From contig OV050030.1 in the NCBI GenBank assembly GCA_920105625.2, forward strand, positions 100,256,152 through 100,320,151: a DNA stretch of 64,000 bases. The letters are read 5' to 3'. The position numbers and the translations under genes were made by a program. Below, piece by piece: positions 1-11,213 of the stretch (position 1 is the first letter of the stretch; every line of letters begins with the position of its first letter). The notes below the pieces were generated by a model that saw only the letters and a program-made list of their open reading frames with translations, was not told where the DNA came from and did no database searches. Source of the DNA: Clusia tigrina. Taxonomy: Eukaryota > Arthropoda > Insecta > Diptera > Clusiidae.

Positions 1-1
1 C

Positions 2-198
2 TATAACAAGGTACTAAACCCAGTAGTTTTTCATGTGGGTGATCAGGTACTAATGAAGAATCAGGCTAGAAGAAACAAATGAAATATGTAGTAGCAGAAA
101 TCCGTAGCCCAGTTACAACAGTCGTAACAATTAAGGGTAAGAATAAAAAACTACATAATAATTTATTGAAATTGTTCCACATTAGACCACACAACTAG
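2..198 (+). pseudogene. Ty3/gypsy-type integrase C-terminal tail (fragment)
   Basis: This is the end of an LTR-retrotransposon polyprotein cut off by the left window edge. The first frame reads YNKVLNPVVFHVGDQVLMKN, the 'F..GD.VL.KN' signature typical of the integrase C-terminal domain in gypsy-like elements. A stop follows after about 26 codons. A different frame from position 82 then continues the fold with AEIRSPVTTVVTIKG and KLHNNLLKLFHIRP, ending at TAG 196-198. So the copy has at least one frameshift or small deletion and is dead. In the family this domain helps bind DNA during integration. The family cannot be fixed from so little sequence. Confidence 0.6.
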
Positions 199-577
199 AG
201 ACATGTGTTAACAGTGTTTTACAAGTGTAAACACAAGAATAACAACATAAACACGTGTGTGTATCAAACAACACATACAGCTCCGATTTTCAAAGTCAAG
301 GCCAGCAGAAGTGTGCCAATTAAACTCGAGCAAGTAAAGTTGACGTAATGAAAATGTGCTTATTAGGCACTATGGCCGAACGAAGCACAGTAGAGAAAAA
401 TATTTTTTATATATTAAATAATAAGACATTCATTGGACACATTTTAAAAAATAAAATTATAAGGCGGTCGTGGGTAAGTAATTTACACTGAACGTAGAGT
501 ATACACACATATATACGACTGTTAATGAAGTGCAATATGATGCGTAGGTAGTAGCGCCGGCACCGTTGGTGAAGTAA

Positions 578-657
<80 letters not shown>

Positions 658-992
658 ATAATATACGGAATGAATGTACGAATGTATATTTAAAGAAGTA
701 AGTATTCTACATACTGAAGCAGGCTACATATTAATATACATAGATTTTTTCGGTTTATCACGTAGGAAATTAGCGTGTGGTATATATATATACGCGTATA
801 TATACATATATTGAATTAGAACAGTATATTTAGCTTACCATTACACATTAGGTAATAACTGTAGCAGTTAATTTTAAACAATTGAAAGTGCCTGGAATGT
901 ATGTATGTATTCATATAATAGCAGGTTACATGTTGTAGGTAACTACACTTGTCAATGGATATATACATACCGGGCTAGTAGTAAAATTTAAA
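199..992. other. AT-rich spacer without recognisable gene
   Basis: No reading frame with a recognisable domain was seen on either strand. The stretch probably includes the untranslated 3' part of the retroelement ending at 198, but I could not identify a polypurine tract or LTR boundary. It contains one long (TA)n tract and shorter TA-rich tracts around 780-810. Confidence 0.4.
579..660. repeat. (TA)n microsatellite with (TG)n tail
   Basis: About 35 uninterrupted TA units run from 579 to 649 and continue into a short TG run. It is a simple-sequence repeat that could extrude or vary in length. No function is implied. Confidence 0.95.
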
Positions 993-1938
993 TAACGGGT
1001 CTGCCAAATAACTTTTTTTTTGAAAATTCTATAAAAAAAACTACTGGATATTTTCTCAAATTTCTTTTTTTATTTGAAAGTACAATCCTTCCGGTTAATA
1101 ATGGAAAATAATTTCATTTAAATGGCTGCCTCGGCTGGCCATGCAGTAGCCTAAACGATCGGTCCAATTTTTAAGCACATTATCGATTGTGTGCAGCTGT
1201 ATTTCACCAATGGCTTCACGAATATTGTCCTTTAAAGCGTCAATTGTCTCTGGCTTGTCGGCGTAACACTTATCTTTGAGGGCACCCCACAATTAATAGT
1301 CCAACGATGTCAAATCGCAGCTCCGAGGTGGCCAAACGACATCAGCTCTGCGGCTGATAATGCGATCTTCAAAAACAAGGCGCAAAACATCGAGTGTAGT
1401 TTCGGCTGTGTGGCACGTAGCGCCGTCCTGTTGAAACCAAATGTTGCCAATATCCTCCTCTTCAATTTTTGTGAACAAAATTTCGTTCAACATGGCCCGA
1501 TAACGATCGCCATTGACTGTAACGGCCACTCCTTGCTCATTTTCGAAGAAAAATGGCCCAATTATGTCTCTGGACCAAAATCCGCACCAAACAGTGACTC
1601 GTTTTGGTTGCATCGGCTTTTCAATGTATGCGTGCTGGTTTTCTGTGCCCCAAATGCGACAATTTTGCTTGTTTACATACCCACCAAGATCAAAATGAGC
1701 TTCATCTGAAAACATTGATTTTTTTGGCAAATGATTTTTTTGGCATTCTGCAACATTACCATGATTTTCAAAGTAATGTCGCAATATTTGCCAGCGTTGT
1801 TCAAGCATATACACAGCCATATTCGTTCAGCGGAAGGATAAAACTAATTATCTGTCAAATCAGACATGAGCTAAGTGGTACCATTCACGAAATAAGCACT
1901 AGTTGACAAAAAAAAAACGTTAGATGGCGGACCCGTTA
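993..1938 (-). mobile_element. Internally deleted Tc1/mariner-superfamily element, DD41D (rosa-like)
   Basis: Matching inverted ends delimit the element. The left end reads TAACGGGTCTGCCAAATAAC and the right end, read on the minus strand, TAACGGGTCCGCCATCTAAC, each followed by a T-rich run. The outermost TA dinucleotides (993-994 and 1937-1938) fit the TA target duplication of this superfamily. At about 0.94 kb the element is shorter than an autonomous copy because most of the transposase N-terminal half is missing. It lies on the minus strand and carries one broken transposase frame. It is non-autonomous but keeps both ends, so it could in principle have been mobilised in trans. Confidence 0.8.
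1095..1820 (-). pseudogene. DD41D transposase, N-terminal deletion and nonsense mutation
   Basis: The frame starts MAVYMLEQRWQILRHYF, an N-terminus like that of mariner transposases, but after about 25 residues it jumps in frame to the catalytic region at SMFSDEAHF. So the helix-turn-helix DNA-binding part is deleted. The catalytic triad is otherwise visible: Asp in SDEAHF, Asp in WFQQDGATCH and Asp in the SLDY motif. I count 41 residues between the second and third Asp, which defines the DD41D class. A TAA directly after LDY (1293-1295) interrupts what should be a YFLWG-like motif. The same frame then continues 65 codons to the natural C-terminus. The encoded protein would lack DNA binding and is certainly inactive. 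Confidence 0.85.
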
Positions 1939-3880
1939 TATAGAATTATTAGATGCAATGAAAAGTTGAGTCACGCAATGGACAATGTTTTCACATAAAC
2001 GGGTTTATCTTAAATATTCTGGTTTATGTCAGGGGGCAAAAGAATTTACTCAGAATTGAAAAATTTAAAAAGATATATAAAAAGAGAAATGATATGAAAG
2101 GAATAATGAATTGTCTAAAGAAAAGAAAAAATAAATAATAAATTTATCTTTTATATACTCGCTTATGTAAGATGGGCAACTAGTTTTGCCAAGAATTGAT
2201 ATAAAAAACATTTTTTTTGGGCGGCATATAATTTAACTAGAAAATAATTGTTATGTATGAAGCAAATTGTTGTAAAATGTATATATTTGAGAAGGATTTA
2301 AAGTTTTAATATCGCTAACAATTGTAAGAAAATGTGTCATAGTTAATTAATAGTATTTGTAAAGGAAATAGTTTTTGTTACTTGTTTATAGTTTGTTTGT
2401 TAAGCCGTAGTAGATAAGCGATATATAGATTTAAATCCAATTTACTGTTTACGTTAGCAAAAATATTAAAAATTGAATTAATGTAAGAAGCTAGTAAGAA
2501 TAATTAAAACTCGGCAAGTCCGATACATGATTATGCGTATTGTTTTAAGTTATTAAGGCGATGGCGAACAAACAAGGATATGTGGATGGTTCAATATGGT
2601 GCAGCATGAACCTGGAAGGGGCTTCCTGCAGCGTCAAAGGCAGAGTAGGAGGTTAACCAACATCCAGGAGACCCATAGATGAAATGCAAGAGCAGCGTAC
2701 AAAAATCTGACTGAATAAGAAGAAGTGAGAAGACGTAGAAGAAGAGTGATCAGTAAGCCGCAAAGGAAGAAAGACGAGTTTGGCAACGATGATGTCCAGA
2801 GATAATTTTTGGTTGGAAGAAAATGAAAACGAAATTAGTGAGAATTCTCTTTTATATGAAAGAGTGGAAGAGCTTCCAACTTCCCATGTGCGAGATGACT
2901 ACGATTTAAGCTTATGAAAAAATGGAGATGGTATCGGCTGAATACAATAGTCTCTATCTGACAAGTAAAAGTCTAATAATACTTGAGTTTTATTGCATAA
3001 CAGACGAAATGGCATGAAAAATACTAACATGTACTTTGTCCGTATAGAAAATCCAACGTGTCTGCCATTATTACATATGTCAGTATGTATACTGTATTAT
3101 TGTCTAGGAAGAGGAAGAGATAATTTTAGCCAAAACCCGAGGTTACTCCATAATTTTAGAGAGAAACGGTTACAGCAACAATTTCAGCCACAACTACCAT
3201 CGTTCAGTTAGCATCGTAGAATATTCTCCTAGCGCAAAAAATTGTTTTAACCACGAAAAGATCAAAACACAACATAGCCAAGCTTTATCGGCTAAACTTC
3301 GTAACGATTTCTCCAATGAGAAAAAATCCATTGTCACTGACTAAGCGAATATCGAATATTTATTTTGACTTCGTCAGAAGCGCATCTAGTCGCGCAAGCT
3401 TGCATCATCTTTTTACGTACCGGTCCAGAAAGAAGGGAGGGGTATGCAGAGTTCATCGAAGGACTTCACTCTGACAACGACGGTCGTCAACTGGACTAGC
3501 AGGTAGCAGAGGGCACAGTATAATATAAGGTTTTAGGTATAGAATAGAATTGTGTTATTGTTTAGATATTTGTATATACGCCAATGAGAAAAGAGTCAAT
3601 TAAAGACCAAATTATAAAAAGGGGAGTATAAAAAAAAGATAGATAAAAATAAGAAAAAACAAAAACAAAGTAAAGAAAAAAAAACTACAAAAGAAAATAA
3701 GAGCTAGAAAAAAAAAATAATATGGAACAGAAAATAATAAAAAAGATAAAAATAAAAACCGTGATAGAACCCAAATAAGGCGATTTAAAAAAATAAATAA
3801 ATAAACAAAGTGCAAGAAAAATATTGTAGAGATTTAATGGAAGTTAATTGCAATAACTTCCTCGAGAAAGAGGGGAGGGA
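1939..3880. other. Decayed retroelement-like DNA, possible gag remains
   Basis: Only weak coding traces are visible. A 42-codon plus-strand frame at 2789-2917 is acidic (for example NFWLEENENEISENS). A frame at 2993-3211 ends in a basic, Gln-rich tail (RDNFSQNPRLLHNFREKR) that resembles a nucleocapsid-like gag end. A further short trace lies near 3430-3500. From 3600 to 3880 the DNA is strongly purine-rich and ends in a polypurine tract abutting an LTR. I infer the degraded interior of the element owning that LTR, but I cannot name the family. Confidence 0.35.
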
Positions 3881-4260
3881 TGTTGTGAGTTAGAATCAAG
3901 CTACCTACGCGTAGTAGACTCACAGCAACGGCTCCTATTAAATTCATTAAGAGAGCACATATTTTTAGGGTGCAAATATTGTAAATAGTAGTATTTACGC
4001 ATTAATTATGATCTAAACTTTTAGGGTGTCACAGTTTCGCAGTCAAGCTGACGAGGGGCATTTAGAATGCACCGACGACAATTTTGCTTCAGTAGGTCAG
4101 TGGGCGTGACCAACTGACACCAAATAATAATTGCGTAACTGGAACACCAGAAAGATCAATACGTAGACTGTAATGTTTATTTGTAAATAGTATATAAGAA
4201 CTAGTATTTTAAGTATAAAGCTTCTTGTTGTTTTAAACCCAAAATAGTGCAGTGCTTATT
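3881..4260 (+). repeat. LTR (3' or solo) preceded by a polypurine tract
   Basis: A purine run, AAAGAGGGGAGGGA, ends at 3880. It is directly followed by TGTTGTGAGTTAG, the expected TG start of an LTR on the plus strand. A TATA-like GTATATAAG lies near 4190. The 3' limit is uncertain: a CA end occurs at 4250-4251 and the relic of another element starts by about 4300. No partner LTR was found in the window, so it is either the 3' LTR of the decayed element upstream or a solo LTR. Confidence 0.6.
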
Positions 4261-4312
4261 TAAGAAAGTAAGTTAGGGTTAAGGGTGCACGCGCAGGACA
4301 AGCAGCAAGAGG

Positions 4313-6172
4313 ATGCTCTTGAGGACAACAGATACGGACCCCAACACTCCGATCGGGAGACCACAGATATTTTTAGTAGACACAGGAGCTTCATCCTCGT
4401 TCATAAGTCCCGAATTTACTAACCCTACTGACGAAATCAATTGCAAATCTACAACAATTGTCACAATACTAACCAGATATGAACTTAATAAACAGATTAT
4501 ACTACCTACATTCATTGAATTTTACGAAATCGGACAACTTTGACGTCCTACTAGGCCTAGACTCTTTAACGCATTTAGAAGCAAAAATTGATTTGGTTAA
4601 TAAAACTCTTAATAGAAGTACCGCAGTTATACCTCTACAATTTAAGCCAAAACTTACATCTGGCAAGCCACTAATACCTCCAAATTCAAAACCAATAATT
4701 AAACTGCCAGTGGATACCGGAGATATATATCTGAAAACTACAAAACTGGACAAGATTGGTTCAGCCTAATGGAAATAATTAACAACTCAAATAAAGAACA
4801 AATTCTATTTCTCGAACAACCCATAAAAGTTAATCAATATAACCCCTCAGATTATATTGAAGTCAATAGTTTTGAAAATGAATCCACAAATACAACGACA
4901 AAGCCAATGTAACTAAATTTCTGCGAACAAACCATTTGAATACAGAAGACAAGAGCACTCTTCTGAAACTTTGCAAAACATACGATGACGTATTTTTTAA
5001 AGAAGGTATGTCTCTCAGTTTTGTAAACGAAGTTAAACATAAAATATCTAGTACAGATGATATACCTATTTATACTAAATCGTATAGATACCCGTACGTC
5101 CACAAAGAGGAGGTTCGAAATGAAATTTCAAAAATGCTAGATCAGGGTATAATTCGTCAAAGTTACCCTCCTTGGAGTTCGCCAGTGTGGATAGTAACAA
5201 AAAAACAAGACGCCAGCGGTAAACAAAAATGGCGACTGGTAATCGATTACAGAAAATTAAACGAAAAAACAATATCTGACCGTTACCCATTACCAAATAT
5301 TAACGAAATTCTAGACAAATTAGGAAAGTGTATGTATTTCTCTACGCTAGATTTAGCTAGCGGGTTTCATCAAATCGAAATGCATAATAAAGACACATCA
5401 AAAACAGCATTCACTGTCTAAGGAGGACATTATGAGTATATTAGAATGCCATTCGGTCTTAAAAACGCCCCATCGACTTTCCAAAGGGTAAAGGATAATG
5501 TATTAAGAGAAGTTTCAGAAACCTGAAATTCCTCTCAAGCCACTAGATATTATCCACATTGATGTCTATTGTATAAACAATCACCAAATCCTGACTGTTA
5601 TTGACAAATGTTCAAAATTCGCATGCGGTTACAGTATCGTAGTTCTGAAATCTTCTAAGAATTGTATAAGCCTATACGGTATTCCGAAAAAATAGTATGT
5701 GACCAAGGCTCAGAATTTACAGCTAATATTTTCAGAGATTTTTGTACTCAATTTCAAATAGATTTACACTACACATCATTTCAGCAAACTAGTAGTAACG
5801 CACCGGTGGAACACTTCGATTCCACGCTAACAGAAATATATTGAATTATTTTAACTACAAGAAAAGAAAATAATCTTGACTTAGACCATGAAGAAATATT
5901 TCTCGAAACACTAATCACATACAATAACTCCATACATTCAACCACCAAACTTACACCTTATGAATTGTTTTTCGGGAAAACATACAAATTTAGTAACACA
6001 GTAATATTTCACATGTCTATTTAAAGCAACTAAATGAATATCAAATGAAACTGTATCCTACAATAAAAGAAAGAGTCGAAAAACTGACTTGCCTAAGAAT
6101 AGATAAGTTAAACAAAACACGGTTGGAGCCTGAGAATAAAGAAAATAATGAGGTAATATTTAGAAAATAATG
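4313..6172 (+). pseudogene. Relic gypsy pol (family A-prime): protease, partial RT, integrase
   Basis: The order is protease (IFLVDTGASSSF near 4370), the PR-RT linker, the RT N-terminal half (SPVWIV, then WRLVIDYRKLNEK near 5240 and LDLASGFHQIE near 5350), and then a direct jump to integrase. The polymerase active-site motif, RNase H and integrase zinc finger are missing, so a large deletion lies near 5510. The integrase core keeps VCDQGSEF and the tract before the catalytic Glu (SSNAPVE). Stops and frameshifts occur near 4540, 4910, 5420, 5845 and 6024. The closest relative in the window is the family A element at 49.5-56.5 kb, with which it shares long near-identical protein stretches. The relic therefore dates an older wave of the same lineage. 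Confidence 0.85.
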
Positions 6173-7118
6173 CAGAAGGAACAAACTACTCCACGATTCT
6201 CAAGACATATAGTTAAAGACAATAACAAAGTAACAATACAAACTACTAATGATAAGAAATTACATAAAATTAGAATAAAGAAAAGGAAGAAATATGAATC
6301 AAATCAAATTTAAAAATATATAATTAAAAATAAAATACTTTTAGGATAACTTGAAGAAAAAATTCAGGGGTAATTCGGGACTAAGATTACATACCGTGAT
6401 AGAATTCATAGCGAAAAACAAAGAGGCAAATGAGAACTTGAAAACTAATGAAAGAAATATGCAAAATCAATAATAAAATAAGAAATAAAACAAAATAAAA
6501 AAAATTTAAAATAAAATGAAATATTTTCAGACATCTAATATATGTATAAAATAAATTCTAATATAGACCTTTAAATCAATTGTCTTGTCAAACATAGCAG
6601 TAGTAATCATACTAACAATATCCGAGCAATCTGAATGAAATTCGTAACAACTTAACATTATATACAATATATAAATACAAAATATGCTGATTGAAAATTC
6701 TTTTTATATCATATTATGCTGCTTCCTATAAATGAAAATAAATAAAATAACAGAATTATTAATAATTATAATGAACAAAACATTCACTACTTTGACAAAG
6801 CATGTCCCACAATCAATACACCAAGAAGCAACGAATGACCCAACATACAACGCCTTAATCAACAACGGAGCAGCCCACTGTATCGTAAACGATTTAAAAA
6901 AAATAGATAAATAAATAAACAAAAAATTTTAACAGTTTTCTTACCAGAATGACACTGTTTAATTTGTATACAGATTCTGAAATATCTAATTACCTCTACT
7001 TGCAGTAAAAAAACCAATAAAATAGAAGCAAACTAACATACATCCCTCATCCGCTACATGTTGTCGCTCCGGCCCCATCCCAATCCTTTTCGCCGTCGCT
7101 TTATTCCAAGGGGAGAGG
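6173..7118 (+). other. Degraded 3' portion of family A-prime element (env region expected)
   Basis: By comparison with related elements an env gene should lie between integrase and the 3' LTR. Only scrambled frames remain, such as 60 codons at 6732-6914 with no clear motif. The tract ends in a purine-rich CAAGGGGAGAGG directly before an LTR start. I found no env motif I would defend. Confidence 0.4.
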
Positions 7119-7249
7119 AGTTACGAACACAACCACTTAACCCAACAACAATAAGTACAACATACTAAGGGAGTACAACACGCCATCCAACAAGCAACAA
7201 CATCAAATTCCAATAATTGAACAGACGCAAATTCTAATTCTTATTAAAA
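7119..7249 (+). repeat. Start of family A-prime 3' LTR, interrupted by a LINE
   Basis: AGTTACG begins directly after a polypurine tract. This mirrors the family A element, whose 3' LTR starts AGTTACGGCACC after a GGGGGGAGG tract. The LTR is split at 7249 by the I-like LINE and probably resumes at 9794. Its far end is not certain. Confidence 0.6.
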
Positions 7250-9779
7250 CTATTATTTAAGTTATATTTTTATTTTTTTTATTTTTTTTATTTTATTTTA
7301 TTAAAGCTTACATAGTAAAAACAATTATTAAATAAGCTATACTAAGCAGCGCTAGCAGCAGGGGCTTTCGGCTGGCTGGTGAATGAGGGCTGGTTTAGAT
7401 GCGGCGGACTAAATCAGTATCCCTGAGAAAATTGTAAACTTTAGTGATATTGTCGGCAGTTGGATTCATGAGGAGTAGAAGTGGATCGGTGTTATTAAAA
7501 TTTTGATATCTGTGGTTTTCTAGTTCAGGACAAAAAGCTAGTAGGTGTATCACGCAGACAGTTGATTCGCAGAATGGGCATTGGCTAAGACGACTACCAT
7601 CCAATAGGTGTGCGTTGGTGATAATAGTGTGTCCAATACGAAGCCGAGTATAAGGAGTGATGTACTTAGCCGGAATGGACGTCGGGTAGCAATATTTAGA
7701 GCGGTTAAGGTTGATTCTTGAATAGTAATTGTTATACCTCACCCACTCAACCGCTATCTTAGTATTTCTCTGCTGAGCTATAAGGCGATGGATATCACTC
7801 TTAATGAAGAAAATGGAGGCAGTTGTTGGAGTGTTTATCTTTGGCAGTTGTATCCGCAAGTGTATTGCCAATGATGCCCGAATGGCCAGGCACCCACATG
7901 ATTCTAAGTTTGTTTGGAAAAGCCATCAGAATTTCTCTTATGCCACCAATCAGGTAGTTAGAATTACTACAGTTTTTTAGTGCTTGGAAGCAGGACAAGC
8001 TGTCTGTGCAAATGACGTACTTTCCTTTATTTTGTTTGGAGTACTGGACGGCGTGAAGAATTGCTGTGGCTTCCGCAGTGAAGACTGAACAAAAAGGAAA
8101 TAGCAGACCATATGATATTGGCTTATCTTTTTCTCTCACTGCAGCGAAGGCTGTATTGGCTGCTTTAGATCCGTCAGTGAAAATGAATTGCCAACCTGTC
8201 GATTTGAAGAGAGCTGCTACTTCCGAAAATCGGGCTTTATATACAGAGCTTGGAGTGCTGGATTTAGGAAGATGAATCAGGTCGTTGCTGAATGATGATT
8301 TTCTTTTTCACTGACCATGGGGGGTGATGATTCTTCCAAGGTAGAGATATTTTAATTGGTATCTCATTTTCTTTCGCAAACATGGCGGATTTATAAATTG
8401 AAGATGAGATCTTTGGCAATCGTTTTCGTGACGCAGCTGAGTAGAAGTCCTTTTGCAGAGCGAAGTTAGCGCTGAGGATGAGCTTCGGATAAAGTTTACG
8501 AATGCTTTTTCCATGTTATCGTTTAAGAAAGGAAGTCCAGATTCGGCCAAGATGTTTTTTATGGGTGACGTAGGAAATGCACGCAGAGATCTACGAACGG
8601 CAGTGTGGTAAGGTACTGCCAGCATCTTAAGATTATTTTTCGCGTAGTGTCCATATATTTCTAATCCATAGTTGATGATCGACAAGATGAGAACTGATTA
8701 GCGAGCGCTTACTTGATAGATATTTAATAATGTTTAAGTTAGCATAGAGTCTGTCTCTAATATATTGACAATGTTGTTTGAATGAGTCTAATACAGTACC
8801 AAGAAACTTAAGGCTATTTGTACATGAGATATTAACATTATTAAAGGTAAGCGTGGGGATATTACAATGTCGTTTCTTACAAATATGTAGTAATTTGGAT
8901 TTAGAAGATGAAATTGAAGCGCCTGAAGAACGGGACCATGTGGATAAGAGGGACAGGATTTCAGCAAAGGACGACATAACCGTAGTTAAATTAGAAGATT
9001 TTGAAAATAACAATATGTCATCAGCATAGATTTGATGACCGACATTGGGGAAATCAGATAAGCTAATGCTGATTTCGTCAAATGCGATTATAAAGAGGAT
9101 AACCGAAAGGGGGAACCTTCCGGGGTGCCGTTATCAAGAGGGCGAATAGAGGAGCCGACATTGGATATGAGAACACTAATTTTACGGTTGGAGAGAAATG
9201 ATTTTACAAAGTTGTATATACGAGGACCAACCTTCCATTTGTTAAATTGCCTTAATACAACATGGATACCAATCCGATCAAACGCTTTTAAAAAGTCTAA
9301 CGAGAGCAACGATATGTGATTTTTGCAGGACAATGCGTCAGAAATAAAATGATCCAGGTGCAAGAGTGCGTCAATTGTTCTCTGCCCCTTCTTGAATGCA
9401 ACCTGGTTATGGTGAATAAGTTTGTTTGTGTGGACGTACCAGGAGAGCCTGGTAGCAATGATTTTTTCCATTAATTTACCTAGACAGGGCAGAAGAGATA
9501 TAGGACGGTAGCTGCTAACTTCGCACGGAGGTTTACCAGGTTTTAAAATGAGAATGACATGTATGAGAAGACGGGAGAGAAGGAAGGGAGGGAGGTGCTT
9601 AATGATGGGGTAAGATATTTTATCAATCCCAGGCGTTTTGCCTTTGACTGCTGAGAGTGCGGAATGAAGTTCAAGTAAGGATAAATCAGCATCTAACAAC
9701 TTGGCCGATGGAGATAGGTTCGAAGGCGGATAGTGGGTGGAAGAGAGCAGAAAAAGTTTACTAGCGGAGAACTCATTTC
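7250..9779 (-). mobile_element. I-clade-like non-LTR retrotransposon, 5'-truncated
   Basis: The LINE lies on the minus strand. Its 3' terminus is at the left, where a T-rich run of TTTTATTTTATT type (about 7257-7300) is the complement of an A-rich tail. The 5' end is cut inside the RT region at about 9768-9779. Candidate target duplications are AATTCTTATTAAAA (7236-7249) and AATTCTTATGAAAA (9780-9793), 13 of 14 bases equal. Domain order is RT, RNase H and a Cys/His C-terminus, which fits the I clade. It sits inside the A-prime LTR and so is younger than that element. Confidence 0.75.
7395..9768 (-). pseudogene. I-like ORF2 fragment: RT, RNase H, Cys/His tail
   Basis: Reading from 9768 downward, the RT shows KGKTPGIDKI, the SSYRPISLLPCLGK block, motif A as SLDFLKAFDRIG, and after a frameshift near 9090 motif C as QIYADDILLFSK near 9010. 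RNase H is clear: IFTDGSKAA near 8190, FTAEATAILHA near 8070, ICTDSLS near 8010 and WVPGHSGIIGN near 7890. The C-terminal block contains CPFCESTVCVIHLLAFC and ends at 7395. Frame changes near 9090, 8680-8640, 8300 and 7830 break the gene. It would have reverse-transcribed its own RNA at nicked target DNA. As it stands it is dead and lacks the endonuclease domain. Confidence 0.85.
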
Positions 9780-10166
9780 AATTCTTATGAAAATCTGCAA
9801 ATTCATATTAATTTGAATTCGGATTAAAAACATGCTTGCTCCATTTCAGTACTAAAGTAGCAATATTTTAAGATATAAATACATGTAAACTAAAATTAAA
9901 GTTCATTATTAAACAAATTGTAAAGTCGAATGGTGTTGCTCTCATTTCCAGTACATAGCTCGCTTAACAACACTTCCTGGTGGCCATACACTGAAGACGG
10001 CCTATATAAAAGGCATCATACAATCAGACTCTCGCAGCGTAGGCACGCCGGCATAACAAGGGTCTTTTGATTCCAGCACGTAGCGAAAGTAAACGAAACT
10101 TACATCTCCGTTCTATTTTTTTTGAGATATACTTACAAGATAGAGCTAGGATTTATGGGGTCTACC
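9780..10166 (+). other. Probable continuation of A-prime LTR, then LTR-like promoter region
   Basis: From 9794 the sequence most simply continues the LTR interrupted by the I-like LINE. Around 9930-10060 the base composition changes and a TATA-like box appears, suggesting the 5' part of a different LTR or promoter-bearing repeat. No coding potential was seen. I could not place the boundary between the two. Confidence 0.35.
10003..10030 (+). promoter_or_regulatory. Putative TATA box plus initiator
   Basis: TATATAAA at 10003-10010 is followed by TCAGACT at 10024-10030, which resembles the arthropod initiator TCAGT. The spacing (about 23 bp) is a little shorter than usual. Its position upstream of the tandem repeat and direct repeat would suit an LTR promoter. 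Confidence 0.3.
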
Positions 10167-10440
10167 GATTCTCTCTGGGACTAATCTACATGAAATACAG
10201 AGCCAGCAGTTTAGAGTTTCTACCGAGTACCTCTGGGACTAACCTACATGTAAGACAGAGACTTTCCACCAATTCTCTCTGCTACTATTCAACATAAAAG
10301 ACAGAGCCACGAATTTATGGTTTGTACCGATGGTTTCTGGGATAAACCTATATACAAGACAGAGACAGAAATTTAAGGTTTCTACTGATTCTCTCTGCGA
10401 ATAATATATATACAAGGCAGAGCCGCGAGTCTATGGTTTT
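10166..10440 (+). repeat. Degenerate ~58-bp tandem repeat, about five units
   Basis: Each unit has the pattern 'TCTACCGATTCTCTCTGGGA ... ACATGTAAGACAGAGCC ... TTTATGG'. The units start near 10169, 10218, 10263, 10320 and 10379 and have diverged from each other. The last three to four units recur in the copy at 14,258-14,700. Tandem units like this are common inside LTRs and untranslated leaders. No protein is encoded. Confidence 0.75.
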
Positions 10441-10663
10441 CACCGACTCACGTGGGGACCAGCGCGAGCATCGAACACCAACAACAGTGAACAAAGAAAT
10501 AGAGTAGCAAGACTAGTTTTATGTAAACAAGTACAGCATTTAATATATTTAATAAAATAAATAAAGAATACATATAGAAACTATTACACAAACGAATATA
10601 AATAATTAACTAATGTCAACGACCCCTGCAACCCGATATGTTCTACACCAGTCAAATAGAGTC
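10245..10663 (+). repeat. Direct repeat, left copy (flanks LOA LINE)
   Basis: This segment recurs at 14,258-14,700 with roughly 97% identity apart from a ~15-bp indel near 10,263. Both copies end in the same TCAAATAGAGTCGTT. The left copy stops exactly where LOA endonuclease coding sequence begins. The right copy begins a few bases after the LOA stop codon. It is either an LTR pair or an exceptionally long target-site duplication. Confidence 0.8.
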
Positions 10664-11176
10664 GTTTGTGACTACGAGAAGGCAGGAGGTAATTGACGTC
10701 ACCCTGTCAAATCCAAGACTGGGGTGGTCGATCAACAACTGGAGGGTCCTCGCCAAAGACTCGTGCTCGGACCACAGATACATTGAGTTTCAGTGTGGCG
10801 AGCCAATGTTGAAATACTTCAAAGATTCCAATCAAAGACCCTAAGAATGATTGTAAACGCGCCCTATTATGTCACAAACAACCAAATCCATCGTGACCTC
10901 AAAGTTCCTACAGTCGCTCAAGAAATAAAAAAGCTCTCTACTTCGCACAATCTGAGACTCCTAGTCCACCCAAATCCACTGATATCGGAACTCACTTCCA
11001 ACCCCTTCAGTTTCATCCGACTGAAGAGAAAATCCACAACAGATCTCCTGTGCTAATAGGCAATGGCTGCACCACTGGGTGTAGTCCATAAAAGACAGTA
11101 AATACAAAAATTAGTCTTAAGTTATTAAATATTGCTGAATGTGATTGAATGTAACAGATTGCAATAAAATATTTGG

Positions 11177-11213
<37 letters not shown>

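Noticed and set aside
579..649. (TA)n tract as a terminal repeat or target hotspot of a TA-specific transposon
   Set aside because: No element ends abut it. It is a plain microsatellite.
3612..3815. Minus-strand frame of almost only Phe, Leu and Ile, resembling a multi-pass membrane protein
   Set aside because: It is the complement of a long purine-rich (A/G) tract before an LTR. Composition alone explains it and no family signature exists.
4279..4515. Minus-strand hydrophobic frame opposite the A-prime protease
   Set aside because: It is antisense to a clear protease block with DTGASSSF on the plus strand.
11182..11210. Poly(A) run as possible simple repeat or assembly error
   Set aside because: It is directly followed by the second copy of a perfect 12-bp target duplication, so it is the tail of a LINE insertion.
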